DNA from: Rhinopithecus roxellana
Lineage: Eukaryota > Chordata > Mammalia > Primates > Cercopithecidae
DNA: 64,000 bases
Direction of reading: 5' to 3'
NCBI RefSeq assembly: GCF_007565055.1
Contig: NC_044558.1
Location: forward strand, 126,778,235-126,842,234
Made by a program: the position numbers and the translations under genes
Shown here: positions 1 through 12,431 of the stretch, piece by piece
Position numbering within the stretch: the first letter of the stretch is position 1
How the letters are laid out: every line of letters starts with the position of its first letter
Notes under the pieces: generated by a model
The model's input: the letters and a program-made list of their open reading frames with translations, nothing else
Database searches by the model: none
Told to the model about the DNA's origin: nothing

Positions 1-95
1 GTGGATCGCTTTGAGCTCAGGAGTTCAAGACCAACCTGGGAAACATGGCGAAACCCCATCCCTATAAAAATTAGCTGGGTGTGGTTTTTGTTGTT
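1..95 (+). repeat. Alu fragment (left-arm end)
   Basis: Reads GGATCGCTTTGAGCTCAGGAG through ATTAGCTGGGTGTGG, cut by the window edge and ending in a (GTT)n tract. Divergence suggests AluJ age. Confidence 0.8.
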
Positions 96-112
96 GTTGT
101 TGTTGTTGTTGT
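86..112 (+). repeat. (GTT)n microsatellite
   Basis: About eight GTT units between the Alu fragment and the Tigger1 copy. Confidence 0.85.
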
Positions 113-471
113 TATTTCCCAGTGCCTGTAAAAGTTATGCTTACTCTATACTGTAGTCTGTTAAATGTGCAATAGCATTATGTCTAAGAAAAAAAATCTG
201 GTATTGCTAAAAAACACTAATTATCATCTGAGCGTTCAGCAAGTCCTAATCTTTTTGCTAGTAGAAGGTCTTGCCTCGATGTTGATGCCTGCTAACTGAT
301 CAGGGTGGTGGTTGCTGAACGTTGGGATAGCTGTGGCAGTCTTAAAATAAGACAACAATGAAGTTTGCTACATCAATTGACTCTTCTTTTCATGAAAACA
401 TTTATCTGTAGCATGCAATGGTGTTTGAGAATATATTGCAAGTGGTAGAACTTCTTTCAGAATTGGAGTGG

Positions 472-784
472 GGTCGGGCATGGTGGCTCATGCCTGTCAC
501 TTTGGAAGGACAAAGTGGGAGGATTGCTTGAGGCCAGGAGTTTGAGACCAGCCTTGGCAACATAGCAAGACCCTGTCTCTGAAAAAAAAATAAAAATTTA
601 ATCAGCCAGGATTAAAAATATACATGCCTGTAGTCCCAGCTACTTGGGAGGCTGAAGCGGCAGGATCGCTTGAGCCCAGGAGGTTAAGGCTGCGGTGAGC
701 TGTGATTATTCCACTGCACTCCAGTCTGGGCAGCAGAGCAAAACTCTGTCTCACAAAATTAAAAAATAATAATAATAAAATTGA
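472..784 (+). repeat. AluJ inserted in Tigger1
   Basis: Full dimeric Alu (GGTCGGGCATGGTGGCTCATG ... AAACTCTGTCTCACAAAATT) with an AATAAT-rich tail. It interrupts the transposon between GAATTGGAGT and AATCCTCTCAAACC. Confidence 0.9.
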
Positions 785-2137
785 ACAGAATCCTCTCAAA
801 CCCTGCTGCTGCTTTTTTGTTGTCATTTCAACAATGTTACAGTATCTTCACCAGGGGTAGATTTTATCTCAAGAAACTTTCTTTGCTCATCCATAAGATG
901 CAGTTTCTCATCCACTGAAGTTTTAGTATGAGATTGAATCAATTCACTCATGTCTTCAGGCTTCACTTCTGATTCTTTTATTTCCGTCACATTTGCAGTT
1001 CCTTCCTCCACTGAAGTTCTAAACCCCTCAGACTCATCCATGAGAGTTGGAACCAATGTTTTCAAACTTCTGTTAATGTTGCTATTTTGACCTCCTCTCT
1101 TGAATCACGAATATCTAGTATCTAGAATGGTGAATTCTTTCCAGAAGTTTCTTCTTTAATTCACCCATATCCATCAGAACAATCACTATCTATAGCAGCT
1201 AGAGCCTTATGAAATGCATTTCCTAAATAATAAGAATTGAAAGTTGAAATGACTCCTCGATTCATGGGCTGCAGAATGGATGTTGTATTAATGGTCATGA
1301 AAACCACATTAATCACCTTATATGTTTCCATCAGAGCTCTTGGGTAACTAGGTTCATTGTCAATGGGCAGTCATATTTTGAAAGAAATCTTTCTGAGCAG
1401 TAGTTCTCAACAGTGGGTTTAAAATATTCAGTAAACCATGCTATAAACAGATGTGCTATCATCCAGGCTTTGTTGTTCCATTTTTGGAGTATAAGCAGAG
1501 TAGATTTAACATCAGGATTTTCACAATAGTAAATGAGCATTGGCTTCAGCTTGAATTACCAGCTGCATTAGCCCCAAACAAGAGTGTCATCCTATTTGAA
1601 GCTTTGGAGCCAGGCATTGACTTTCCCTCTCTAGCTATGAAAGTGCTAGGTGGCATCTTATTCCCATACAGAGCTGTTTTGTCTACATTGAAAATCTGTC
1701 ATTGAATGCCAACACCTTCTTCAGTTATCTTAGCTAGATCTTCTGAATAACTTGCTGCAGCTTTTCCATCAGCACCTGCTGCTTCACCTTGCACTTACAT
1801 GTTATGGAGATGACTTCTTTCCATAAACCTCATGAACCAAACTCTTCCAGCTTCCAACTTTCCTTCTGCAGCTTCCTCACCTCTCTCAACCTGCATAGGA
1901 TTGAAGAGAGTTAGGGCCTTGCTCTGGATTAGGCTTTGGCTTAAGGGAATGTTGTGGCTGTTTGATCTTCTCTTCAGACCACTAAAACTTTCTCCCTATT
2001 AGCAACAAGGCTGTTTTGCTTTCTTATCATTTGTATGTTGACTGGAGTAGCACTTACAATTTCCTTCAACAACTTATTTCTTTGCCTTCTCAACTTGGGT
2101 AAATGCTTATCACAAGGGGCCTAGTTTTCGGCCTGTC

Positions 2138-2404
2138 TCAGCTTTTCGACATGCCTTCCTCACTAACCTTAATAATTTCTAGCTTTTGATTTAAAGTGAT
2201 AAGCATGCAACTCTTCCTTTCACTTGAACTGTTAGAAGCCATTGTAGGGTTATTAATTGGCCTAATTTCAATAATGTTGTGTCTGGGGGAATAGGCAGGC
2301 CCAAGGAAAGGAAGAGAGATGGGACAACGGCCGCTCAGTGAAACAGAGCACACATCCTTTATCGATTTCACCATCCTTATGAACGAGGTTCCTGGCTCCC
2401 CCAA
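2138..2404 (-). pseudogene. Tigger transposase N-terminal remnant
   Basis: The reverse-strand frame reads ISLPFLGPAYSPRHN, then MASNSSSERKSCMLITLNQK and LEIIKVSEEGMSKS. The last part matches the first helix of the Tigger/CENP-B DNA-binding domain. The true transposase Met is the internal MASNS; residues before it are transposon 5' UTR. It then runs into a stop after about 34 transposase residues, so it is non-functional. Confidence 0.75.
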
Positions 2405-2425
2405 AACTATTATAAAGGATGAATC

Positions 2426-2633
2426 AGGTGGATTGCTTGAGCCCAGAAGTTCAAGACCAGCCTGGGCAACATAGTGAGGCCCCTGTCTCTACAAAAAAAT
2501 AAATTAGCTGGGCATGGTGGCATGTGTCTGTAGTCCTAGCTGTGCGAGAGGCTGAGGTGGGAGGATCGCCTAAGCCTAGGAGTTTGGGCTGCAGAGAGCC
2601 GTGATAGGGCCACCGCATTCCAACCTGGGCAAC
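2426..2633 (+). repeat. 5'-truncated AluJ inserted in Tigger1
   Basis: Starts at GGTGGATTGCTTGAGCCC and ends at CCTGGGCAACAGATCACC. Transposon sequence (AGATCACCATAACAG) resumes at once. Confidence 0.85.
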
Positions 2634-2655
2634 AGATCACCATAACAGTAAGAAT

Positions 2656-4121
2656 TTTTTGTTTAACTGATGGTTGTTCCAACTACCTTTACATTTAATT
2701 AATAAGTTTGACAAATAAAATTAATTTATTAATCAGGTTGGTGGTAAAGTAACATGAGGGAACTACCTGGGTAAATGGAAACATTCCGTATATTTTTACT
2801 GTTAACATATGTGAATACTTTTGCCAAAAGTCATTGATGTACAACTAAAATTTGTCAATTTATTCTTCAGTGAAGGTTTTTTTTTTTTTCTTCAGTATCC
2901 TCACTTCCAAAAAGCAGTTGTAGGCACAGAGATTTAAAAATAAATGGTCTAGTCTGAGTGAAACTTTTAGTTGAGAGATTGTTAAAAGACAAGCATGTGT
3001 TTAATTATCACTTAATTGACTAAAAAGTAGATTAAACCAGTCATAGGAGGTTTTTAATTTGATAACTAAACAAATTTTATTGGGTGAAACATTGGCAGTT
3101 AGACTGAAAATATAATTGTCTAGAAAAATAATTTTAAGGTTTAGTTTTTTCTTACATTATATTAATAAATTTATTAATTTTGAGATTAATGAACTTTTGT
3201 TGTAGACTTAGCTGAATCAGTAAGTAGCATTTGTCAGCCACAATAGAAATCCTTATTTTCTATATATGAAAGATGAAAATTACATAAAGTAAACGTTACA
3301 AATTACTATTATAAGCAGACCTGTCTGCTTAAAAATGATAAAGCTTTCTTGGCCTTTTACTGTATACATCATAATTGTCTTTTGAGTGCTTTAACTCAAG
3401 TACAGAGCCTGCTAAAACAAATATTTTTCTAGAGGCAGTAATTAAGTACAACATAGCTGGAAATGTTAAGCTTGATTTCAGACTACCTTTTTAGGAGCTG
3501 AGGAGACATACAAAGTCTTTGCCGAATAAGTCTTAGTTTGCATATCCTTGAGTAATTCTCCATGTGGTATTATACTGTGAGAAAATCCAAAATAGAGTGT
3601 CTATAAATGTCAAGATTACCTTTAACAAAATATGTGATGAAGTGACACATTCAATATATTATAGTATTTTAATATTTTTAGAGAACAAATTTTTTATAAC
3701 CTTACACAGAACTGAATATCATTTTCACCTTTATTACTGAATTCATAATCAATTAAATTATACCATTTTTCTCCTGAATGTGTAGGTTCTTGCCCTTTAG
3801 TTTATCCTTTGAATTATGATTTATCATCTATTTTAGTATGTATAGCAATGTTAATTGACTATATCGTGATTATATGTATGAAGTAAAACTAGTTGTGACA
3901 GTGTTGCAATTAGTAGTTTTTTTCTTGAAAGTATTTCACAGCATTTAATACTTGTTTGAAATGGTTTATATGACTTAAATCTGTACAACCATGGGGTAAA
4001 ATGTAAACAACTGCACTATTAGGAAGATATTAAAGTAGAGGCTATATTTACAGTGTCGTCTTTCAAATCTAGCTATGCTGTAAACTGATGTTTGCTGTAT
4101 GCTCCTCCTGATTTGAAATAG
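2656..4121 (+). other. PLEKHA5 intron, AT-rich, no recognised repeat
   Basis: AT-rich single-copy-looking sequence up to the first exon acceptor. I see no ORF, RNA gene or known repeat in it. Confidence 0.7.
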
Positions 4122-4202
4122 ATGAAAGAAAATGAACCTATTATCACCATGGTTCACACAATGATTGAGAACTCGGCGCTAAGACCCCAACTGTACCAGC
4201 AA
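4122..4202 (+). CDS. PLEKHA5: PLEKHA5 coding exon (window exon 1)
   Basis: The sequence reads MKENEPIITMVHTMIENSAL and then RPQLYQQ, 27 whole codons. It is preceded by a TTTGAAATAG acceptor and followed by a GTAAGG donor. The first ATG is internal to the protein, not a translation start: the residues continue from exons upstream of the window. The exon lies after the PH domain and before the coiled coil in the PLEKHA5 order. It is symmetric (phase 0 at both ends), so skipping would keep frame. The open frame continues past the donor to about 4394, which is intronic read-through and not coding. Confidence 0.93.
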
Positions 4203-6361
4203 GTAAGGTCTTGGACAGTGAATGATACTGCTTTATCATCTGCAAAATCCCTCAGTGACAGTTTTGATTTATTCTCAGATTTACTCATGACATCAGTGTT
4301 TTCTTATGTTATTTTTTGTTTATGTTTATTTGGAAAACCACAATTCATCCATGCTTTTCAAGATGCTGCAGTATTCTTAGCATGGCTTCGCTGAACATTT
4401 TGCTGTTGAATATTAAACGTGCCATTTTCCTAAAGTTTTTGTGCAGAGTATTTGATTGATATGTACTTGGAGGTCTGCAGTACATTTGCAAAATTACTAG
4501 ATTTTCATATGGTTTTATTAACTTTAAAAGCATTATACCTATTTTTTAGGGAAAAGGCTTTGTAAAAATATTTACTTTCAGGGATAGCCCTTCACAACTT
4601 CCCCCAACCTAGTGTTTTAAGAATACATTACATTTGTACGGGCGTTATTTAAATCTAGTTTCTGTACTATGGTGTGGTAAAACTTAACGATAGCCGCTTC
4701 TTAACATACTGGGGGTATTTTCTCCCTGTGTTCTTGCCATTCGCAAGCAGTCGTCAAGACTATCATAAGTTACCCCATTCTTTTTCCAAACTCAAAATGT
4801 GTGTCATGGAGTTGGCTGGCTTTAACTTAGGAACCTTAGTAATCTGCAGATCTGCAAAAGAAGTCATATATGTTTCTATCAAATTTTTGTGTATTTCATG
4901 GTCTAAATGTTTCTAGCTATGTGTTTCTCAACATCAGCTTCTTCCACTTCAACACCCTCAGATTACTCTGGCGTATGACCTTTACAATCTTTAAAACTCA
5001 TGCAGAAGAAGAAAATTAACTAACATGAAAAATGAATATATATTTTGATTAAAATATATAAGGCACCTAGTAAAAAGAAGGACTTGGAGCTCACACTGGC
5101 TTTTAAGGCCTCTATTTGGTTCAGTTGCCATGAGATCTGCATCACAGGGCCATGTAACTGAGGAATGGGTACAGTTGATCAGAGGGTGACTTATATTTCA
5201 GCACAGTTTTCAAAGTATTAAAGTATGTTATTAGATGACTGAAAATGGTCTCAAATTTGCAATAAAGAGATTAACAAACTATTAAATATTTAAAGTTAAA
5301 CAGCTTTACTTATCAAAAGAAAATGGAATCTTTCAGTTCTTGAAGTCACCAGATTATAGACCTTGGTAATCTATTTCAAAGTACCACACTGAGAGTCTTA
5401 ATACTTATTCCAAAACTGATACCTTCTGCAGTGTCTGAAGCTGTCAGTAAAATATGTCATCTATGTAATGCTAAATTGACATGAGATTAAAGAGATTTTG
5501 TTACAATAGGTTATGTTTTTATCACGTTTTGCATGTTTTAGCCTGGATTTCCTGTTTAGTTTGGTTAGTTTTTCTTTTTTATAATGCTCAACATTCAGGG
5601 TTCTTGATGGGGAAGTCTGATAGTTTAAATTATTCAGTTGCATTAAAAGTTCTAATTGGGGTTTTCCCAAATGTGGAGATCTGAAATGGGAAGGGCTGAG
5701 AGGGGGAGAAAAAAGTGAAGATGTATGAGACTGGCTCAGTATAGCATCTCTGACCTTGAATACTGAAAGAGCAATAGATTTGTATAAATATTTCTTCATA
5801 TTAATACATGAAAGAGAACTAAAATTGTACAGAACAGAAAGATCTGAATGTCTAATGTCAGCAGCCTTGCCTGGGCATGGCTGAGCCACCAGTTACCAGG
5901 AAATCAGTGTTAACTCTCAGTGCTGTTAAGGCTAGGGAGTCTTCAGACTGTCTTACTTTTATTCAGCCACTACTAAAGGACTTAATTATTGCAGGACATC
6001 CTTAATAGATTAAAGTGACAGCCTGACACATTTTTTTAAACTGTGTTTTTAAATTTGCACAAATTGAGTATATATTTTTTGTTTCTCCAGGTTTCCCTTA
6101 TCATGTTATTATCCAGGGAAAATGTACTGGTACATACAGTTTGCTTTTCTGAAGTTGATTGACAATATTGTATTAATAAGTTCTTGATATTTAGCTAGAA
6201 ATATGATGGCAAAGTGTTTTATAACCCATTTTATTCTGAATCATAGCCACTCAGTTTATGGACATGTTTGCATTTTTCTTCCTTGGAGAATACCCAAGAA
6301 ATTATCTAGGCAGTAATTTTCTTAAAATTGGTCAAATGAAAAAGACTTAAAACTGAATCCA
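4203..6361 (+). other. PLEKHA5 intron, unique-looking
   Basis: No Alu, L1 or recognised exon. Two medium ORFs (4674-4916 on + and 5461-5889 on -) lack any recognisable protein features or splice context. Confidence 0.65.
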
Positions 6362-6640
6362 GGCCTGGCAAGGTGGCTTATACCTTTAATCCCAAAAATT
6401 TGTGAGGCCCAAGCTGAAGGATCACTTGAGCCCAGGAGTTTGAGACTAGCCTGGGCAACAAAGCAAGACCCTGTCTCTACAAAATATTAAAAAATTAGCC
6501 AGGCGTGGTGGCACACACCAATAGTCCTAGCTACTCAGGAGGCTGAGACAGGAGTCCAAAGCTGCAATGAACTGTGATTACGATTACACCACTATGCTCC
6601 AGCCTGGGTGACAGAATGAGATACTATCTCTTTTTTGTTT
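6362..6640 (+). repeat. AluJ
   Basis: GGCCTGGCAAGGTGGCTTATACC through CTCCAGCCTGGGTGACAGAATGAG; diverged dimer. Confidence 0.9.
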
Positions 6641-6665
6641 GTTTTTAAAGCATTCTGTGTTCCAC

Positions 6666-6814
6666 CGGGCGCAGTGGCTCACACCTGTAATCGCAGCACT
6701 TTGGGAGGCTGAGGCAGGCGGATCACGAGGTCAGGAGATCGAGACCATCCTGGCTAACACGGTGAAACCCCGTCTCTACTAAAAATACAAAAAATTAGCC
6801 AGGCATGGTGGCAT
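6666..6814 (+). repeat. 3'-truncated AluY/S left monomer
   Basis: Begins CACCGGGCGCAGTGGCTCAC and stops abruptly after TTAGCCAGGCATGGTGGCA. It has no right arm and no A tail. Confidence 0.9.
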
Positions 6815-7953
6815 TTTTTGCCCTCTATGGATATAATGTCTAATTTTATCAAATTTTAAAATATTTCCTCAAAACACCTTTTTGGAGTTTATGTATTATG
6901 TTCATATACTGTAAAATATATGTAGTTCACATACCTAAGGGATATTGAAGTTGGATTTTAATTAACATAAGTAACATTGTTTTACTGCCAAGACAGCTTT
7001 ATAAAAAAAGAAACTATCAGATACTTTAAAAGGTTCCAACATCCTAAATAAAATATAACACATGTCCTTATATGGTTAATAAAATCTATATAATACACTC
7101 CTCAACCTGAAGTTGGAGCACTGCACAAATTTATGTAATTACTACATAGTCCATTTTTTCATTTGCTTTTCTAGTGTTACTAAAGTACTTCAAATGAAGT
7201 ATTCAAACCAAAGCTTTTTTTTTTTTTTAATGGCTAAAGGTGTATTTGAAAAAAAACAATGAACAGTGTTACCATGAACTTAACTATGCAAAACTTGAGT
7301 TAAGCAGAATGCTCATGAAATTTACATTTTCCTTTTTTTTTTTTTTTTTTTTTTTGGTAAGACCGGGAATTGGGATGAGGGGTCAGGATTTTCATATTGA
7401 GAGCAAAATAGCAACCTTTTCAATTATATGAAGGTGTTTTTGTTGTTTAAGGAATAATTTTGTTTTCTTATACTTTTATTCTGTCGTAAAAGCAATGTGT
7501 GGGGAAAGGTTTAAGGATTTGGTTAGCTGATGTCTAATTAATATCTTTATTGAATAACTTAAAAGATTTAAAGAAAAATTTCGGTGGTACTGAAAGCAGA
7601 AATACCACAAAAATCGGATTGATACGTGTAATATATTTATATGGCTATAAAGGAGATATCTCTCTAAAGTTGTAACTACAGTAAACATTTTTCTCTATTA
7701 TGATATGCTAGCTGATGTAAAAATAAATCTGCAATAAGATTCCCCAAATAAAAATAGTGTATCAATATCTTAAAGATTTACTATAAATTACTAAGTTTTC
7801 ACCTTAATATATTAGTCTTTTTTTCTGTTGACTGTGAGATATAGGGTACATTTGATATTTTAATCCAGATGAAACACTGTCCGCTAGTTATATTCAGATT
7901 CTGTAGTCTAGTAAAGCTGTTTTGAATTTAACTTTAAATATTAAGCAAACTAT
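6815..7953 (+). other. PLEKHA5 intron, unique-looking
   Basis: AT-rich sequence with a T(21)-like tract at 7334-7355. Nothing else recognised. Confidence 0.6.
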
Positions 7954-8250
7954 GGCCAGGCGCGGTGGCTCACGCCTATAATCCCAGCATTTGGGAGGCC
8001 AAATGGGAGGATCACTTGAGGTCAGGAGTTCGAGACCAGCCTGGCCAACATGGTGAAACCCTGTCTTCACTAAAAATACAAAAATTAGCCGGGCATGGTG
8101 GTGCACGTATAATCCCAGCTGCTCTGGAGGGTGAGGCAGAAGAATCACTTGAACCCAGGAAGCGGAGGTTGCAGTGAGCCAAGATTGCACCACTGCACTC
8201 CAGGCTGGACAATAGCGAGACTCCATCTCAAAAAATAAATAAATAAATAC
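7954..8250 (+). repeat. AluS
   Basis: Full-length, ends in (AAAT)n. Flanked by a near-perfect TSD, AAGCAAACTAT at 7943-7953 and AAGGAAACTAT after the tail. Confidence 0.95.
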
Positions 8251-8262
8251 TAAGGAAACTAT

Positions 8263-9886
8263 ATTTGAACATCTTAGTAGCTTATGACCTCTCATCTTTA
8301 ATTTGTTATAAATGTGAAAAATGTAATTTTGGCATTGCCTTACATTTTTTATCATAGATCTACCTATTTAAAACTTACTTTTTATTACTTTTTTTCCAGA
8401 TAGGAATATAAATTATTTTCTTGGATCTAGGTGCTTTAATTTATAATGACAATTGACACTTCTCAGGACACACCTGAGGATACTTATTTTGAATAGTGTA
8501 AGAGTATTCTAACTTTTGTCATTAAATTCATTTTTCATGTAATATTCATTTCTATGAAAGTTTTGTGGTTTAACAATCACTGTGCATACCCTTAAATAGT
8601 CACAGATTCATTTGCATGAGGTATGTGAAAGTAATGTCTTGAAATGAAATGTAAATCCAGGATTTATTTTATGTTTGGAATGCTTATATTTTTAACCTTC
8701 TCCTGATTCCCACATTTCTAGATCAATTCAAAGTTATCTCCTGTTTAAATAATGCTTCCTTTTAAAGCTGTAACTGTCAGGCAGTTTATTTCATAGAGAA
8801 AACATATAGAATTGTCATTTATACATTCTTTTGTATTATGCATATATGAAATTTAATTTTCTAAACTGGAATATAGTTGGGGCACATTACTTCTAACCTC
8901 ACCTTGAAAAAATTGCGCAATTCAGTAAACATACAATGAGCCCCATTTAAATTTTTTCTACTGTGTTTTTGTTACTTTCTCACAGTCAATATAAAAATCA
9001 AAAGACAAGAAAAATAGTGAAGTATTGCCTGCAGAGGCTATGATGTTATCTGTGATATAACTGACTGGAATGGCTATTGAAATCTTGCTAAGCACAATCA
9101 GAAGTAACCACAAAGTATCTTTTAACCAAAATATACTGGGAAGAAGCTGAAGAAAGGATATTTAAGTACACTAAATAATTCCTTACAATAGAGTAACACA
9201 AATGGTGTCAACGAACACACATAAACTTTTTAATGAAATTTGACTACCCATAGTTTGTAACATAGGCTTTCGGTTTTATGAGGTTTCAAATGATTTTCCT
9301 CTTTTCAATTAAACCCATCCTTTTCCTTCATTATCTTTTAGTTCTTAAGACAGAAGAACAAGATAAGTCTATACTGTGTATGTGTGTTTATATATTATAT
9401 ATATGTATACAATATGTTACAGGTTTTGTTAAATAAGATGTGTTGACATTTGAGTGTACACATATACAGTGTGTGATTATGTGTATACTGTGAAGGATGG
9501 TTTTGACTGTTGAACTTTGCTTGATTTAAGTATTTGATTTGATACAGTTGCAATGATTGTATTTGTCAATTTTTTTATTAAAATAATGTGTGTCTTTAAA
9601 AGAAAGAATGTAAGATACTGTATTAGTTTTGTTTGACCAGCATATTATTATGTTTAACAAGCTTGTTACATACATCGTTCTTATGTATCTTGCATATTAT
9701 ATCACTGTTAAGTATTTTTCTACTTTGTTAATCAATGTTTGAATTAAACTTCTAAAAGTATAAGAATCATTAAAATCCATCTTTGTTATATTATATATAT
9801 TTAATATAAATCCAAAGTATTAATTATAGGCTAAATATGTTTTTAAATTAAGATTTTTAAGTTGCTATATGATTTTTTCCTTATAG
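8263..9886 (+). other. PLEKHA5 intron, unique-looking
   Basis: Contains a short purine/pyrimidine TG/TA-rich stretch at 9376-9420. No repeat family or exon recognised. Confidence 0.6.
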
Positions 9887-9949
9887 CTGTCACAAGATGA
9901 AGGTAGAGGCACATTATACAAATACAGACCTGAAGAAGTAGATATTGAT
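9887..9949 (+). CDS. PLEKHA5: PLEKHA5 coding exon (window exon 2)
   Basis: Twenty-one codons, LSQDEGRGTLYKYRPEEVDI followed by D, between a TTCCTTATAG acceptor and a GTAAGT consensus donor. Both borders are phase 0. The segment is short, charged and has no recognisable domain; it links the region after the PH domain to the coiled coil that begins in the next exon. A 5.7-kb intron precedes it and a 1.7-kb intron follows. It is a symmetric 63-nt exon and so a possible cassette, but I see no sequence evidence that it is alternatively spliced. Confidence 0.93.
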
Positions 9950-10208
9950 GTAAGTATTAGTATGATATATATTGTCAGTACTCTGTTATATTCTCTGCCA
10001 AAAACACTGGAAATAAGCATAACCAAAAAACTTCTTTCTCCCAAGTCCTCCAAAATGACATCAGATAAATTCATATTTTGTGTGTGTGCTCTAAATTATT
10101 GTTCCCTGCCCACTACGTCCCTCTACTCCCTATTGTTAGTAGTCCAACATATGAAGCATCACTAAAATGAAAGTAAAAACTATTTCTGATTTTTAGAAGT
10201 TACAGATT

Positions 10209-10507
10209 GGCTGGACACGGTGGCTCATATCTGTAGTCCCAGCACTTTGGGAAGCCGAGGTGGGCGGATCACTTGAGGCCAGGAGTTTGAGACCAGCCTG
10301 GGCAACGTAGCAAGACCCTGTCTCTACTAAAAATACAAAAATTAGCTGGGCATGGTGGTACACGCCTGTAATCCCAGCTACTCGGGAGGCTGAGGCATGA
10401 GAATCTCTTGAACCCAGAAGGGAGTGGTGCAGTGAACTGAGATCATGCTACTGCACTCCAGCCTGGGTTATGGAGTGAGACCCTGCCTCAAAAGAAAAAA
10501 ACAAAAA
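10209..10507 (+). repeat. AluS
   Basis: GGCTGGACACGGTGGCTCATA through CCCTGCCTCAAAAG; full dimer. Confidence 0.93.
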
Positions 10508-10719
10508 AGTTATGGAAGACTGGAGACAAAGAAGAATTGCTATGTTTTTCAGATAAAGTATCGGCCTTTAGAAATTTTATCACTACTCCTTTTTAAATTA
10601 AATTTAGTTTCTTTTAAATCATATTTTAGATTGCTGATTTGCCATACATTCTTATGCATACTTCCCTCATTATTTCCCCTGGTTTTATTTCATTGAGTTG
10701 TACCCCCTCTTCTTTTTCT

Positions 10720-11027
10720 TTTTTTTTTTTTTTTTTGAGTCAGGGTCTCTCCCTGTCACCCAGGTTGGAGTACAGTATCACGATCTCAGCTCACTGCAAC
10801 CTCTGCCTCCTGGGTTCAAGTGATGCTTATGCCTCAGACACCCATATAGCTGGGATTACGGGAGCACGCCACCATGCCCAGCTGACTTTTTGTATTTTTT
10901 TTTTTTTAGTAGAGACAGGGTTTTGCCGTATTAGCCAGGCTGGTCTCGACCTCCTGACCTCAGGTGATCCACCCACCTTGGACTCCCAAAGTGCAGGGAT
11001 TATGGGAGTGAGCCACCGAGCCCAGCC
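10720..11027 (-). repeat. AluS
   Basis: T-tract then GAGTCAGGGTCTC, ends GAGCCACCGAGCCCAGCC. The flanks (CCCCCTCTTCTTTT and CCCCCACTTCTTCTTTT) resemble an eroded TSD. Confidence 0.93.
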
Positions 11028-11669
11028 CCCCACTTCTTCTTTTTAACACCTTTCATTTTGTGTAGCCTGAGTCTTGTTGTCTGACAAAGACAAGGTAGTT
11101 ATTTTAATAGATAAATGGCAAAGAAGGTAAAGTCTCAAATTTCTTGCTTACGTGTCATTATGCCATAAAGTTGGGGACATATTTCCAATTTGTCCAATGT
11201 TTTCATTTTGAAACATTAAAACTGGTTTATTGTACTATTGAAATTTTATTAGAGGACTTTCTTATACTTTGTTAATTAAGAAATTAGGGTAATATTAAGA
11301 ATTTAAACACTAAAACTGATGAAAGTTATTTTTCTCCTTTAATAATATTTTTATTTGTATTTCAATTAGAAGTGATCTATTGTTTATATTATTTTCTAAG
11401 AATCCAAGAGCATGATTTTTTAAATACGTAACAATAGAATCCAGTAAGCATTTTAATTAAGGACTGCATATATCACTTAACCTATTTAGCAGATTGTAGA
11501 GGCAAAATGCTTACATACCTATTTTTTAGGCATTCTATCTTTATAAGCTATATTTTAGCTTTTATTTTATGGATTGAAATAAAGATTTTTGATCATATAA
11601 TGATTACGTACCTCCAATTACAGAAAAAATTTAAAAATTGCTAACAAGACATCTTCTCTTATAACCTAG

Positions 11670-11750
11670 GCCAAGTTAAGCCGATTATGTGAACAAGATA
11701 AAGTGGTGCATGCTCTGGAAGAGAAACTTCAGCAACTCCACAAGGAGAAA
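11670..11750 (+). CDS. PLEKHA5: PLEKHA5 coding exon (window exon 3, coiled-coil start)
   Basis: Twenty-seven codons beginning AKLSRLCEQDKVVHALEEKL and ending QQLHKEK, with a CCTAG acceptor and a GTAGGA donor, phase 0 at both ends. The heptad-like spacing of Leu and Val (LSRL, VVHAL, KLQQL) with many Glu, Lys and Gln marks the start of the PLEKHA5 coiled coil, inferred to mediate oligomerisation or partner binding. It is separated from the next coiled-coil exon by an intron of only 127 bp, the shortest here. Confidence 0.94.
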
Positions 11751-11877
11751 GTAGGACAGTTATGTTTATTGTCTACAACTGATATTACTTAATATGATTA
11801 TTATCAGGACACTGATAAGTAAGAAGAATTAATACGATGATACAGAACATTAAGTGTAATTCTTTTTATTATAATAG

Positions 11878-12027
11878 TACACACTTGAGCAAGCTTTGCT
11901 GTCAGCCAGCCAAGAGATAGAAATGCATGCAGATAACCCAGCAGCCATTCAGACAGTGGTGTTGCAAAGGGATGATTTACAAAATGGACTGCTTAGTACG
12001 TGTCGAGAACTTTCTCGAGCCACTGCC
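11878..12027 (+). CDS. PLEKHA5: PLEKHA5 coding exon (window exon 4, coiled coil)
   Basis: Fifty codons starting YTLEQALLSASQEIEMHADN and ending TCRELSRATA. The acceptor is ATAATAG and the donor GTAAGT, with phase 0 borders. It carries on the amphipathic helix of the previous exon, with a likely helix break at the Asn-Pro in HADNPAA, and a second helix, VVLQRDDLQNGLLSTCREL. This DNPAAI/QRDDLQ region is, from memory, well conserved in the PLEKHA5/6/7 family. The 15.4-kb intron that follows is the largest complete intron in the window and holds a nested L1 complex. Confidence 0.95.
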
Positions 12028-12240
12028 GTAAGTAGATTTTTTCTTCCCCTAATAGAAGTAACTTAAATATGTAGTTCTATTTTCTTCTCTCTTCTTTTTT
12101 TTTTTTTAATACTGGGCTCTCTTTAGGATTCTTCTTTATTATTATAGCAAAAAATAGTAATTTGTTATTAGTGTGCTTCTCTTTAGGAACATAAAAATAA
12201 AAGATTATTTAATTAGTGGGCATTCTGTTATTTATTTACT

Positions 12241-12390
12241 TACTTATGAGACAAGTTCTCACTCTGTCACCCAGGCTGGAGTACAGTAGTTTGACTATAA
12301 CTCACTTGTAGCCTGAATCTCTTGGACTCAAGTGAGAGCCTTGGCCTCCCAAGTAGCTGGGACTACAGGCTGGCACTACTACACCTGGCT

Positions 12391-12431
<41 letters not shown>

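Larger units (their letters stand above)
113..2655 (-). mobile_element. Tigger1-type DNA transposon, antisense, broken
   Basis: Recognised as a TcMar-Tigger (Tigger1) copy in reverse orientation in three blocks: 113-471, 785-2425 and 2634-2655, split by two Alus. The minus strand holds transposase remnants: an N-terminal piece with MASNSSSERKSCM and LNQKLEIIKVSEEGMSKS (the start of the CENP-B-like helix-turn-helix) inside 2138-2404; a middle piece with WNNKAWMIAHLFIAWFTEYF at 1331-1540; and a C-terminal piece at 823-1065 with HLMDEQRKFLEI. The frames do not join: stops and indels break the gene and there is an internal deletion near 810-830. TIRs are not both intact. It is a fossil within the PLEKHA5 intron. 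Confidence 0.85.

Noticed and set aside
823..2404. Minus-strand ORFs as a host gene (Tigger-derived, TIGD-like)
   Set aside because: The frames are broken, cannot be joined and are interrupted by Alus; this is a transposon fossil, not a domesticated gene.
4122..4394. 90-residue + ORF as a complete protein
   Set aside because: Only the first 27 codons match PLEKHA5 and they end at a GTAAGG donor; the rest is intron.
5461..5889. 142-residue minus-strand ORF
   Set aside because: No recognisable domain, no repeat or splice context, and AT-rich composition like the surrounding intron; chance ORF.
10639..11046. 135-residue + ORF and the many similar ones (LSPRLECSG, SSWDYR, WPGWSQTP motifs)
   Set aside because: These are translations of antisense or sense Alu elements; none has PLEKHA5 splice context.
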